64,000 nucleotides of DNA from an uncultured Propionibacteriaceae bacterium. GTDB lineage: Bacteria; Actinomycetota; Actinomycetes; Propionibacteriales; Propionibacteriaceae. The stretch covers positions 1-64,000 of the forward strand of contig CALCKT010000012.1 of assembly GCA_937965785.1 (NCBI GenBank), written 5' to 3'. The translations under genes were made by a program, and so were the position numbers. The notes beneath the pieces were generated by a model. That model did no database searches. It had not been told where the DNA came from and was given only the letters and a program-made list of their open reading frames with translations. This document shows positions 8,607 to 17,194 of the stretch, piece by piece (position 1 is the first letter of the stretch; every line of letters starts with the position of its first letter).

Positions 8607-9200
8607 ATGCTCGGTTTCGCCGCGGTGGATCGGCGCCCGGATACGGTGGCGATCTGGCTGGTCAGTCGCACGGATCCCGACGAGGCGTCCAGCACGAACG
8701 CCGTCGTGGTGAACCTGGCCGACGAACACGCCCTGAAGAAGGTGCATTCGCTGACCCGCGACCGCGTCGTCATCTCCACCCCCGGCAGCGACCTGTCCGG
8801 GTTGCCGATCAGCGACGGGCATCCGACGGAGCTGCTAGGGGAGTTCATGGAGGCCACCCGCACCCACCAGCGCGCCATCGTCGAGGCCGTGCGTTCCTAC
8901 GTGGCCTCCCGCAGGAGCCAGAAGCTGGTGGAACCCACCTTCCCCGCGGATCCGCAACTCCCGGAGAGCTGGCCGGAGACCTGCCAGGACCGCGCCCTGG
9001 AACTGGCCGGTCTGGTGTCGCGGGTTTGGACGAACTGGCTGGTCAGTGACGGCGAGCGGCTCCGCCGCACCACCCAGCCGCGTACCGGCAGGACCCCGTG
9101 GATCATGCCCGAGGAGCTGAACCAGCCGGAACTGCTGGCCCTGCCACCGGCCCTGGCGGAGAAACTTCGCCCCGAACCCTTGGGGCCCTTCCCCGGCTGA
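8607..9200 (+). CDS. conserved-looking hypothetical protein
   Basis: 197-residue cytoplasmic protein, no family recognised. The start is ATG 8607 with AGGAGG seven bases upstream; longer in-frame readings lie upstream but have no such site. The N-terminal 90 residues look like an alpha/beta domain (MLGFAAVDRRPDTVAIWLVSR at the start), and the C-terminal half is rich in helices, Trp and Pro. It is divergent from the large acidic protein gene, with 128 bases between. Confidence 0.65.
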   Translation: MLGFAAVDRRPDTVAIWLVSRTDPDEASSTNAVVVNLADEHALKKVHSLTRDRVVISTPGSDLSGLPISDGHPTELLGEFMEATRTHQRAIVEAVRSYVASRRSQKLVEPTFPADPQLPESWPETCQDRALELAGLVSRVWTNWLVSDGERLRRTTQPRTGRTPWIMPEELNQPELLALPPALAEKLRPEPLGPFPG

Positions 9201-9222
9201 GCGGTCCCGGACCCGCCGTTTC

Positions 9223-9915
9223 TCACGCCGGAGGCAGCGGGACGTACCACTCGACATCGGTGATGAGGATGCGGGTGTCCATGTTCCCGTTCCAGCTGAC
9301 GCCCATGCCGTGTTCCTGGAGGATCGGGATGACAACGGTCTTCATCAGGTTGATGGTCGTGGCTTCGTAGAGCTCCTCGCGCTGGGAGTTGCTCAAAGCG
9401 TTGTACTCCTCCTCGCTGATGTGGGCGGGCCAGAAGATGCCGTAGTCGAGGCAGGTGCTGCCGTCCTCCACGAGGTTCTCGGTGTCCTGCTGGTGGAAGA
9501 ACACGTACCCCAGGTCGTCCTGGTCGCCCTCGATCTCCGCATGCCCGCAGGTGCCACAGCAGGTGAAATCCTGCTCCGCGACGACATGGGCCCTCCGCAG
9601 TGCCTCGAAGGCGCGGTCCAGATTGCTGGCAGGCACCTCCCCGAATCCCGCCTGCTGGGTGCGGCGCGCATCGATCAGGTACTGGGCGATGGCGCGGCAC
9701 TGCGCCTCGGACAGCGTGCCACCGCCCTCCTCGTCCTTCTCATCCTCCACTGCACAGGCGATCTCCTGGGCATGGTCGTTGATGTCGTCATCCCCTCTCA
9801 CGAGTTGCATCCAGATCATGTCGCGGATGTGCTCCTCGAGTTCGGGATCGATCACGCCCCCGAGCAGCTCGGCGGGGATTTTCAGCCCTTCGGGTTGGGC
9901 GTTCAGTTCAGTCAT
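9223..9915 (-). CDS. DUF6891-like protein with CCGTCGH motif
   Basis: 230-residue acidic cytoplasmic protein. The middle carries FTCCGTCGHAEI, two Cys pairs plus His that could bind a metal, followed by a GYVFFHQQDTENL strand-loop. This motif and layout match my memory of the actinobacterial DUF6891 family, whose function is unknown. I prefer ATG 9915 to an in-frame GTG at 9939 because TAGGGT lies 7 bases upstream, the leaderless pattern seen elsewhere here, and neither start has a good Shine-Dalgarno. It lies downstream of the LppM-like gene on the same strand across a terminator hairpin, so it is probably a separate unit. Confidence 0.6.
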   Translation of the reverse strand: MTELNAQPEGLKIPAELLGGVIDPELEEHIRDMIWMQLVRGDDDINDHAQEIACAVEDEKDEEGGGTLSEAQCRAIAQYLIDARRTQQAGFGEVPASNLDRAFEALRRAHVVAEQDFTCCGTCGHAEIEGDQDDLGYVFFHQQDTENLVEDGSTCLDYGIFWPAHISEEEYNALSNSQREELYEATTINLMKTVVIPILQEHGMGVSWNGNMDTRILITDVEWYVPLPPA

Positions 9916-9948
9916 GTCCGAGACCCTAGCGATCGCCACCGACAGAAA

Positions 9949-9976
9949 AGGGGCCGGGCGGCACCGCCCGGCCCCT
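9949..9976 (-). terminator. rho-independent terminator of the LppM-like gene
   Basis: A 12-bp perfect stem GGGGCCGGGCGG / CCGCCCGGCCCC (9950-9961, 9964-9975) with a tight loop is followed on the minus strand by CTTTTCTG. It lies 13 bases past the stop of the lipoprotein gene that ends at 9989. Confidence 0.8.
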
Positions 9977-9988
9977 CACCGCGGCATC

Positions 9989-10732
9989 TCACCGCCAAGG
10001 ACTCTGGCCAGGCTGACCCGGCTGCCCCGGCTGGCCGGGCTGCTGGAAATTGACCGGACCCTGGAATCCACCCTGCGGGCCGGGCTGCCCAGGACCAGGA
10101 CCTGCCGCCTTCGCCCTGCCGCGCTGCACCAGGATCAATGCGGCCACACCGCCGCCCACCACGACGACCCCGAGCACGATCCACAGCCATGTCAGGTCGG
10201 GATCGTTGCTGGCGGTCGCCTTCAGGCCTTCGGAGCTGGCCAGATCGGCGGGGTCCTTCCACCTGACGGTGTTGCCGGAGATCTCCCCCTTGCCGCTGGC
10301 GGTGAGGACCTTGCCCGGGAAGCTCACCTTGACCTCGAAGTCGGTGAACATGCTTGCGCTGGCCCCCTGCGTTCCGCCGCCCGGCATGTGGAAGGTCCAT
10401 TGCTTGCTGGACTCGTCGAAGCTGAGGTAGCTGACCTCGGAGAGTTTGGCGGTGCCGGAGAGCCGGCAGCCGATGTACTTGTCGTCCTGGTAGCCCTCCT
10501 GTTTGAGGTCGCCGGGGAGATTGGTCGAGCTCGTTCCGCGCTGACAAATCCCATTGGGATCCTTGATACCGCCCGATCCCGCCTGTTCTTTCAGCACCCC
10601 GAAGTCAGCCTTGACCTCGATCTTGTCCTGACTGCTCACGTTGATCTCCTGATGCATCCGGATGCAGGAGCTGAGTGCCAGGACGAGAGGCAGGATCAAG
10701 GCGACGATGCCGATTCTGCGTAGTTTTCTCAT
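9989..10732 (-). CDS. LppM-like lipoprotein
   Basis: 247-residue envelope protein. It has a signal peptide with lipobox LSSC (lipid-modified Cys at about residue 23), an extracytoplasmic domain of about 150 residues matching the mycobacterial LppM domain in layout (MHQEINVSSQDKIEVKADFGV near the start), a membrane helix near residues 182-205 and a short Gly/Pro/Gln-rich cytoplasmic tail with PGQ repeats. The ATG at 10732 follows TAGGTT by 6 bases with no Shine-Dalgarno. It is a single gene ended by a clear hairpin. LppM affects phagosome trafficking in mycobacteria; no such role can be claimed here. Confidence 0.8.
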   Translation of the reverse strand: MRKLRRIGIVALILPLVLALSSCIRMHQEINVSSQDKIEVKADFGVLKEQAGSGGIKDPNGICQRGTSSTNLPGDLKQEGYQDDKYIGCRLSGTAKLSEVSYLSFDESSKQWTFHMPGGGTQGASASMFTDFEVKVSFPGKVLTASGKGEISGNTVRWKDPADLASSEGLKATASNDPDLTWLWIVLGVVVVGGGVAALILVQRGRAKAAGPGPGQPGPQGGFQGPVNFQQPGQPGQPGQPGQSPWR

Positions 10733-10852
10733 GGTTGAAACCTAGCCCCTGCCCCTTCCCGGAATGCGGAGTCCCCCAAATTTGCGACAAACGGGTGGGA
10801 TTTCCCGCGCAACCCCTTCCCGGCCCGCAGCGGAACACGGCACCATTGACCC

Positions 10853-12775
10853 GTGAAACTCGATCGCAACGCCACCGTCGCCGAGATCTACGCCCATCCG
10901 CTCGGACGCGACATCATCGACAAGATGCTGCTGCAGACCGGGCGCAGCGCCACGTGGGTGCGCAACCCTCTGGTGTCGCGGTTGCGGCTGCGACAGCTCG
11001 ACAGGCTGCTGGGACGCATGTTCGGCCCCGGCTTCGTCGACACCCTCGTCGATCTGCTGGCCGACTGCCCCGAGTCACCTCCCCGCCTCGACGGGCCCAT
11101 CGCCGCCACGTGGTGGAAGCGGGCCGTTTTCTACCAGATCTACCCGCGTTCCTTCGCGGACAGCAACGGCGACGGCATCGGCGACCTGCCCGGCATCCTG
11201 GCGAAGCTGCCCTACCTGGACGACCTGGGCATCGACTGCCTGTGGCTCTCGCCCATCTTCACATCCCCCAACAAGGACATGGGCTACGACATCGCCGACT
11301 ACCGGTGCGTCATGGACGAGATGGGCACCATCGACGACCTGCGGCGCCTGATCGCCGCCTGCCACGAACGCGGGATGCGCATCATCCTCGACCTGGTGGT
11401 CAACCACACCTCCGACGAGCACCCGTGGTTCAAGGACGCCATCGCCGACCCGGAGGGCGCGCACGGCGACTACTACTTCCTGCGCGACGGCGACCCCGAG
11501 ACCCCACCCAACAACTGGACGTCGTTCTTCTCCGGCCCCGCCTGGCGCCGCATCGGCGACAAATGGGTGCTGCACCTGTTCACTCCCGAACAACCGGACC
11601 TCAACTGGGACAACCCGGCCGTGCGCCGCGAGGTGGTCGACGTGGTGCAGTTCTGGCTGGCGGAGGGCATCGACGGGTTCCGCCTGGACGTGATCAACTA
11701 CATCTCCAAACGCGACGGCCTGCCCGACGGCAACGCCACCGTCGGCCAGGTGATGGGTTTCACGGGCGTGGAGCACTACTTCCACGGCCCGCACCTGCAC
11801 GACCACCTGGCTCAGCTGCGTCGTGAGGCCTTCACCCGGACGGAAGTGGAACCGGGCCACGAGGCGCCGGGGGCCGATGCCCTTCCCATCATGATCGGCG
11901 AGACCCCGGGCGCGGGCGTCGAGGTGGCCCGGCTGCTCACCAGCTCCCAGCGAGGTGAGCTGGACCTCGTCTTCAGCTTCGACCACCTGGAGACCCCGGG
12001 GCACGTGCGCTGGGACGAGTACGCCTACGACCTGAACTTCCTGAAGCACTACTACATCGACTACCAGTCCCGGCTTGGCTCCGACGACTGGATGAGCCTG
12101 TTCCTCGAGAACCACGACAACCCGCGCATGATCTCCAAGGTCAACCCCGACCCCCGGTTCCGCGACCAGCTGGGCAAGGCCCTGGCGACGATCCTGCTGA
12201 CCATGCGCGGCACCCCGTTCATTTTCCAGGGCCAGGAGATCGGGGCCATCAACCAGGACTTCCCCGACGAGTCGGCGCTGCGCGACGTGGAATCGCTGAA
12301 CCTCCTGGCCGCCGAGGGCCCCGGGGCCTGGGGAAAGATCATGGCCGGTTCCCGCGACCACGCCCGCGTCCCGATGCGCTGGGACCGCGACGAGCACTGG
12401 GGGTTCACGCGTGGCATTCCTTGGATCAAGGCCTTCGACGACTCGGTGGGATATTCCGTCGCCGCCCAGGAGCACAACCCCGACTCGGTGCTGCGCTACT
12501 ACCGCCGCCTGATCTGGCTGCGCCGCTCCAACCCGACGCTGAGCCTGGGTTCGATCCGTTTCATCGACGCCGATGTCAAGGACTACTTCGCCTGGTTCCG
12601 GGAGCACGACGGCGAGCGCTGGTTCATCGAGGTGAACCTGTCGGGCCATCCCCTGCGGCGACGCCATCGCGAACGAAATCTCGAGATCGTCGCGGGCACC
12701 GCCAAGGACCGCTCCGGCCCGATGGAACCCTACGAGGCCCTCGTGTGCCAGGTCCCTCGCGACGGGGGTGAATGA
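10853..12775 (+). CDS. GH13 alpha-glucosidase (isomaltase-like) with extra N-terminal domain
   Basis: 640-residue cytoplasmic glycoside hydrolase. The GH13 barrel begins around residue 84 (YQIYPRSFADSNGDGIGDL) and carries nucleophile Asp279 (GFRLDVIN), acid/base Glu350 (MIGETPG) and the third carboxylate Asp422 (ENHDNPR). Val280 after the nucleophile is, by established subfamily rules, typical of enzymes acting on alpha-1,6 bonds, so oligo-1,6-glucosidase or dextran glucosidase is the most likely activity. Residues 1-80 form an unusual helical extension absent from typical enzymes. Start GTG 10853. Single gene with no transporter beside it. Confidence 0.88.
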   Translation: MKLDRNATVAEIYAHPLGRDIIDKMLLQTGRSATWVRNPLVSRLRLRQLDRLLGRMFGPGFVDTLVDLLADCPESPPRLDGPIAATWWKRAVFYQIYPRSFADSNGDGIGDLPGILAKLPYLDDLGIDCLWLSPIFTSPNKDMGYDIADYRCVMDEMGTIDDLRRLIAACHERGMRIILDLVVNHTSDEHPWFKDAIADPEGAHGDYYFLRDGDPETPPNNWTSFFSGPAWRRIGDKWVLHLFTPEQPDLNWDNPAVRREVVDVVQFWLAEGIDGFRLDVINYISKRDGLPDGNATVGQVMGFTGVEHYFHGPHLHDHLAQLRREAFTRTEVEPGHEAPGADALPIMIGETPGAGVEVARLLTSSQRGELDLVFSFDHLETPGHVRWDEYAYDLNFLKHYYIDYQSRLGSDDWMSLFLENHDNPRMISKVNPDPRFRDQLGKALATILLTMRGTPFIFQGQEIGAINQDFPDESALRDVESLNLLAAEGPGAWGKIMAGSRDHARVPMRWDRDEHWGFTRGIPWIKAFDDSVGYSVAAQEHNPDSVLRYYRRLIWLRRSNPTLSLGSIRFIDADVKDYFAWFREHDGERWFIEVNLSGHPLRRRHRERNLEIVAGTAKDRSGPMEPYEALVCQVPRDGGE

Positions 12776-12897
12776 CCCGGGATCACAAGGGGTCACGATT
12801 TCAACCGGTGATTTAATTTTCCATCTCCGGCGAGAATCGCGACCCCGACTCGCTTTGTCACCGCGACCCGGAACTAGGGCAATAAAAACTAGATAAT

Positions 12898-12996
12898 TCA
12901 ATTAACCAAGGTGAGCGCGGCTCCACCGGGAACGACACCGGGAAGTTCACTCCCCGAGATTTCTCCTCACAAAAGTTCACCCCCGTGAGTTATGCT
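12898..12996 (+). promoter_or_regulatory. promoter region of first thioester-protein gene
   Basis: The 12776-13071 gap is AT-rich and holds no gene. TTCAATTAACCAA (12898-12910) and a TATGCTTCACGAAGC box with -10 TATGCT (12991-12996) match elements upstream of the second paralogue in sequence and spacing: about 81-83 bases between the two elements, and the -10 lies 75-76 bases before the start codon. The untranslated leader would be about 68 bases, ending in GAATTGAGGAAG just before the ATG. Confidence 0.6.
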
Positions 12997-13071
12997 TCAC
13001 GAAGCACCCCCTTGGACGGGCAGCTGACCCCAACCGCGGGTTGTAAAATCCTAAAGAATTGAGGAAGTTTT

Positions 13072-14331
13072 ATGAAAGCTGCTTCATCATGCGCCGGGGC
13101 TCGGAAGCTCCTGGCATCAGTCGCCGCCGCCCTCGCGGCAACCCTGACCTTCAGCATGCCAACGGCACATGCCGACGACCACCCGGCCAACCCAGCGGAC
13201 AGCCACCCGAAGGTCGGAACGAGCGACGAGAGCGTGCCCGGCTTCCGACTGACCGTCGAGAAGAAGGAAAAGGACGGCAAAATCTGGACCGGGCACGTCA
13301 CGCCCCACCTGTTCACCGTGCACACCTCGGCGAACAAGGAAGACGCCTTCAAGGCCTACTGCATCGAGCTCGATGTCGACATCCGCTATGACTCCAGCCT
13401 GCGCATCGGCGGCTGGAAGGACTTCCCGGGCAAGAACAAGTTCAAGGACAACCCGGATGTCCAGGCCAAGGTCGCCTGGATCGCCCAGAACAGCTACCCC
13501 CAAACCGATCTGGCCAAGGTCGCCGAGACCTCTGGCGTCTCGGGCCTGACCGAAAAGGAAGCCATAACCGCCACCCAGGCAGCCATCTGGCACTTCACCA
13601 ACCCCGACGAGTACAGGTGGCTGGGCCTGCAGGAAGGCGACCAGGCCACGCAGAGCCGCGTCGAGGCGCTGTTCAAATACCTGACCGGCGAGAAGAACGC
13701 CGGGTTGAAGGAGCCCGCCCACCCCGCCATCACGATCAAGGGTGGCGAACTCCCCTTCGCCCTCAACGAAGCCAAGACCGAGGGCAGGGTCGGCCCGATC
13801 CGCTTCGAGTCCAACCAGGCCACCGTCAAGCTGACCAGCGAACTCAAGTACGAACTGGTCGACAAGGATGGCAAGGCGGTTGACAAGAACGCCGTTCCCA
13901 CCAACACCGACCTGTACCTCAAGGTGCCGGCCAACATGACCTCAGGTGAACAGGAGTTCAAGGCCACCACCACCGGAACCGTCCAGGCGGGCAAGCTGTT
14001 CATCACCAAGAACGCCGTAATCGGGGGCGACCACGGCCAGACCATCATCACCGTCTCCACCAAGGAGATCGCGGTCAACGCCCAGGGCAAGATCACATGG
14101 TCCACCCCCAAGCCGAGCGCCCCGACGGCACAGCCGACCCAGCCGACGGCGCAACCGACCCAGCCGACGGCGCAACCGACCCAGCCGACGGCACAACCGA
14201 CCCAGCCGACGGCACAGCCGACCCAGCCGACGGCACAGCCGACCCAACCAACGGCAAAGCCGACCCAGCCGACGGCGACCACCCCCAAGCCCACCCCCAA
14301 GAAGCCGGGGCTGCCGAGAACCGGCGACTGA
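13072..14331 (+). CDS. thioester-domain (TQXA) surface protein 1, LPRTG-ending
   Basis: 419-residue secreted protein. A signal peptide (1-35, cleavage near AHA-DD) precedes a thioester domain with Cys97 (AYCIELD) and Gln169 (TATQAAIWH), 72 residues apart, the pair that forms the internal bond used by Gram-positive adhesins for covalent host attachment. A second beta-rich domain (about 225-345) follows, then a PTQ-rich stalk of seven 7-residue repeats, and the chain ends at KKPGLPRTGD. The usual hydrophobic and basic tail after LPXTG is absent. The architecture recalls the PT-rich LPXTG dermatan-sulphate adhesins of Cutibacterium acnes. It is the first of three tandem paralogues, with its own promoter and terminator. 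Confidence 0.85.
   Translation: MKAASSCAGARKLLASVAAALAATLTFSMPTAHADDHPANPADSHPKVGTSDESVPGFRLTVEKKEKDGKIWTGHVTPHLFTVHTSANKEDAFKAYCIELDVDIRYDSSLRIGGWKDFPGKNKFKDNPDVQAKVAWIAQNSYPQTDLAKVAETSGVSGLTEKEAITATQAAIWHFTNPDEYRWLGLQEGDQATQSRVEALFKYLTGEKNAGLKEPAHPAITIKGGELPFALNEAKTEGRVGPIRFESNQATVKLTSELKYELVDKDGKAVDKNAVPTNTDLYLKVPANMTSGEQEFKATTTGTVQAGKLFITKNAVIGGDHGQTIITVSTKEIAVNAQGKITWSTPKPSAPTAQPTQPTAQPTQPTAQPTQPTAQPTQPTAQPTQPTAQPTQPTAKPTQPTATTPKPTPKKPGLPRTGD
14128..14274 (+). repeat. 21-bp tandem repeat coding the PTQ stalk
   Basis: Seven consecutive 21-bp units encode AQPTQPT (the last AKPTQPT). Copies differ only at silent third positions. Such in-frame repeats change length by slippage without breaking the reading frame, so stalk length is likely variable between strains. 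Confidence 0.92.
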
Positions 14332-14349
14332 TCAACCTCCGGAGACAGA

Positions 14350-14380
14350 AGAAGGGGCCGGGTGATACCCGGCCCCTTCT
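14350..14380 (+). terminator. terminator hairpin after thioester gene 1
   Basis: A 14-bp perfect stem AGAAGGGGCCGGGT / ACCCGGCCCCTTCT with a 3-base loop (GAT) starts 19 bases past the stop. There is no T run, so it may be an intrinsic terminator of the actinobacterial type or an mRNA 3' stabiliser. Confidence 0.75.
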
Positions 14381-14525
14381 CGCGTGCCTCTGTCCTCCAC
14401 CAATCCGTCCACCCGGAACCGGGGGGATCGATAGTTGAAATTTTCCCGTACTACTTTCGGCCCAACCCGCTGGCCAGGGCCCCCCGCGCCCGGCCGCAAC
14501 ACGCCTGACCGCAAACAGCAGACTT

Positions 14526-14626
14526 TTCAATTAACCAAAGCGAAAGCGCTCCCACTAGGCACTATGCCCGTTGGGAGGTACATTACCCACCCTCCCTCTC
14601 TAAAGTGCAGCCGCATGGGTTATAGT
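14526..14626 (+). promoter_or_regulatory. promoter region of second thioester-protein gene
   Basis: TTCAATTAACCAA (14526-14538) and -10 TATAGT (14621-14626) inside TATAGTTCGCGCAGC correspond to the elements before the first paralogue. The -10 is 76 bases before the ATG, and the leader again ends with CTAAAGAATTGAGGAA. Conservation across duplicated genes suggests shared regulation. Confidence 0.6.
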
Positions 14627-14702
14627 TCGCGCAGCGACCCTGTGGGGAGGCGCATAAGCGGCCTGTCCACGGGCCGTGAAGCCCTAAAGAATTGAGGAAC
14701 CC

Positions 14703-15821
14703 ATGAAGGCTGCTTCATCACGGACCAGGACGCGTAAGTTCCTGGCACTCGCCGCCACCTCGCTGGCGGCCGTCCTTACCTTCGGCGCCCCGACCGCACA
14801 CGCGGACGACTTCACCTACCCCGAGGGCTACCCGAAGCTCGGATCCGCGGCTGAGGCCGAGCGCGGCCACAACCTTGTTTACAACAACACAGCCCTTCCC
14901 GCCATGCTGTTCACGGTGCACACCAGCCCGGCCAAAGAAGGCAACATCAAGGCCTACTGCATCGAACTCGACGTCAGCATCCAGTACGGAACAGACCTGA
15001 AGGTCGGCGACTGGAAGGACTTCCCGGGCAAGAACAAGTTCAAGGACAACCCGGATGTTCAGGCCAAGGTCGCCTGGATCGCCCAGCGCAGCTACCCGGA
15101 GGTCGACCTGGCCAAGGTCTCCGAGGCCTCTGGTGTCGCGGGCCTGACCAAGGAGGACGCCATCACCGCCACCCAGGCGGCCATCTGGCACTTCACCAAC
15201 GACTTCGCGTACAAAGGTCTGAAGGGCGCCGACAAGGCGGCTGGCGAGCGGGTCGAAAAGCTTTACAATTACCTGACCGGCAAGAATAACGTCGGTCTGA
15301 AGGAAACCGCCAAACCCACCGTTGAGATCAAGGGCGGCAGCGGCACCTTCAAGGCGGGCGACCCGATCGGCCCGATCCGTTTCGAGTCCAACCAGGCCAC
15401 CGTCAAGCTGACCAACGAACTCAAGTACGACCTGGTCGACAAGGACGGCAAGGCGGTCGACAAGAACGCCGTTCCCACCGGCGTCGATCTATTCCTCAAG
15501 GTTCCGGCCGACGCCCCGGCGGGTGAGCAGGAGTTCAAGGTTTCCGCCACCGGTAGCGTCTACGCCGGCAAGCTGCTGATCTCGAAGGACGCCACCCCCG
15601 AAAAGCACAGCCAGACCATCATCATCGGTTCCAACAAGGAAATCACCGTCGAGGCCTCCGCCGTGCTCAAGTGGAACGCCGCCCCCAAGGAGACGACCCC
15701 GACCCCGAGCCCCACGCCGTCCAACTCCACGCCGGCCCCCAAGCCGTCCAAGTCCGAGTCGGCGACCCCCAAACCCACCACCCCCAAGAAGCCGGGTCTG
15801 CCGAGGACCGGCACCTTCTGA
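14703..15821 (+). CDS. thioester-domain (TQXA) surface protein 2, LPRTG-ending
   Basis: 372-residue paralogue of the preceding gene, nearly identical over long stretches (for example the KDFPGKNKFKDNPDVQAKV segment). It has a signal peptide (1-35), thioester residues Cys86 and Gln158 again 72 apart, a second beta domain, a short Pro/Ser/Thr/Lys-rich stalk (PSPTPSNSTPAPKPSK) instead of the PTQ repeats, and the terminal KKPGLPRTGTF with stop directly after. No hydrophobic sorting tail exists in any frame before the terminator. The missing stalk repeats make it shorter than paralogue 1. Confidence 0.85.
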   Translation: MKAASSRTRTRKFLALAATSLAAVLTFGAPTAHADDFTYPEGYPKLGSAAEAERGHNLVYNNTALPAMLFTVHTSPAKEGNIKAYCIELDVSIQYGTDLKVGDWKDFPGKNKFKDNPDVQAKVAWIAQRSYPEVDLAKVSEASGVAGLTKEDAITATQAAIWHFTNDFAYKGLKGADKAAGERVEKLYNYLTGKNNVGLKETAKPTVEIKGGSGTFKAGDPIGPIRFESNQATVKLTNELKYDLVDKDGKAVDKNAVPTGVDLFLKVPADAPAGEQEFKVSATGSVYAGKLLISKDATPEKHSQTIIIGSNKEITVEASAVLKWNAAPKETTPTPSPTPSNSTPAPKPSKSESATPKPTTPKKPGLPRTGTF

Positions 15822-15836
15822 TCACCCTCCAAGGAC

Positions 15837-15864
15837 AAGGGGCCGGGCGATACCCGGCCCCTTT
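15837..15864 (+). terminator. terminator hairpin after thioester gene 2
   Basis: An 11-bp stem AAGGGGCCGGG / CCCGGCCCCTT (15837-15847, 15853-15863), 15 bases past the stop and closely similar to the hairpin after the first paralogue, followed by TTTCC. Confidence 0.75.
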
Positions 15865-15943
15865 CCACACCCCTCGCCATGCCCGGGCATTCGGCGGACC
15901 GACCGAATTGCAACCCCGATGTGACAATCCCACTGTCTTGCGC

Positions 15944-16012
15944 TAACTTTCGAGAAGCCAAAACTCCTTGCGTCTTAAATCACCTTGGGACGCCGGAATG
16001 GCAAGAAGGAGG
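15944..16012 (+). promoter_or_regulatory. promoter and RBS of third thioester-protein gene
   Basis: TAACTTTCGAGAAGC at 15944 aligns with the -10 boxes of the other two paralogues and lies at a similar distance (73 bases) from the chosen start. AAGGAGG at 16006-16012 is 9 bases before GTG 16022, which decides that start over in-frame TTG 15968 and ATG 15998, neither of which has a ribosome-binding site. Confidence 0.55.
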
Positions 16013-16021
16013 AAACAAGGC

Positions 16022-17167
16022 GTGGGAACATTCTCCGCAAGCAGATTTGCCAGAGGATTCCTGGCCGTCATCGCCGCGTTCGTGGCCACCGTCCTGGCGG
16101 TCGGGACGCCGAATGCCAGGGCCGACGAGTACCAGCCCGGATACCCGAAACTCGGGAGGGATTCCGAACTCGTCTATGGCCATGACCTGTACCGTGACGG
16201 TGCGCTGGGAACCCAGCTGCTGACCGTTCACACCGACGACAAGGGCGGCAAGATCCTGGCCTACTGCATTGAGCTCGACGTCAATTCCGAATGGGGCGGC
16301 GAGATGAAACAAACCGATTTCTCGGCCTTCCCCGGCAGCAATGAATTCGCGAAGAACCCGCAGGTGCGTTCGAAGGTTTCCTGGATCATTCACCACAGCT
16401 ATCCGAAGACCGATGTCGCCCAGGTGGCGGCGGCCGCCGGCGTTCCCGGACTGACCGACAGGGAGGCCATCACCGCCACCCAGGCCGCCATCTGGCACCT
16501 GACCGACAACTTCACCTTCAACGGCCTGCACCAATGGGAGGATCCCAAGCACGACACCACTTCCGATCGGGCGCAGCGCATCAAGAAGCTGTACGACTAC
16601 CTGCTGGGACCGGCCAACACCGGCCTTCCGGAGAACTCCGGCCCGAGCGTGGAGGTCACCGTCCCCAAGACTCCCGGAACCAGTGGCAAGCTGGTCGGTC
16701 CGATTCGCCTGACCGCCACCCAGCAGACCGTCTCCTTGGCCGCGCTCCCCTACCCATTGGTGGACGCCCAGGGCAACGATGTGGATCTCTCCGCGGTTCC
16801 CACCGGGACGGACCTGTTCCTGAAGGTTCCCGCCGGCGCACCCGCGGGGAAGGCCGACATCACCGCCAGCCTCACCGGTGACAGCCACACGAGCAACCTC
16901 CTGGTCGCCCGGAACGGGCGCTGGCAGACCCTGGTCATCGCCAAGACCAAGCAGGTCACCGTCACCTCCCGGGGCGAGGTCAGCTGGGCCCCCGCGAAGG
17001 CTCCGAGTCCTTCTCCCAGCCCGTCGCCGAGTCCTTCCCCGACCCCCTCGGTGACCCCGTCGCCGACCCCCTCGGTGACCCCGTCTCCCACCCCCTCGGT
17101 GACCACTCCCCCGCCCGGTCCGAGCATCCCGGCCAAGAAACCGGGCCTGCCCAGGACCGGCAGCTGA
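16022..17167 (+). CDS. thioester-domain (TQXA) surface protein 3, LPRTG-ending
   Basis: 381-residue third paralogue, more diverged. The GTG start gives a clean signal peptide (MGTFSASRFARGFLAVIAAF onward, cleavage near ARA-DE). Thioester residues are Cys82 and Gln154, 72 apart as in the other two. A second beta domain follows, then a PSPSPSP / PSVTPSPT stalk of about 40 residues, and the protein ends at KKPGLPRTGS with no membrane anchor. The paralogues keep the thioester domain and the ending but vary the stalk sequence. The gene is closed by a strong terminator. Confidence 0.85.
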   Translation: MGTFSASRFARGFLAVIAAFVATVLAVGTPNARADEYQPGYPKLGRDSELVYGHDLYRDGALGTQLLTVHTDDKGGKILAYCIELDVNSEWGGEMKQTDFSAFPGSNEFAKNPQVRSKVSWIIHHSYPKTDVAQVAAAAGVPGLTDREAITATQAAIWHLTDNFTFNGLHQWEDPKHDTTSDRAQRIKKLYDYLLGPANTGLPENSGPSVEVTVPKTPGTSGKLVGPIRLTATQQTVSLAALPYPLVDAQGNDVDLSAVPTGTDLFLKVPAGAPAGKADITASLTGDSHTSNLLVARNGRWQTLVIAKTKQVTVTSRGEVSWAPAKAPSPSPSPSPSPSPTPSVTPSPTPSVTPSPTPSVTTPPPGPSIPAKKPGLPRTGS

Positions 17168-17194
17168 GAGGATCCACGGTCCGGCCCTGAGCTG

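Noticed and set aside
13072..17167. Frameshift hiding a membrane anchor after LPRTG
   Set aside because: All three paralogues stop at the same point, other frames just downstream encode no hydrophobic stretch, and terminator hairpins follow within about 30 bases.
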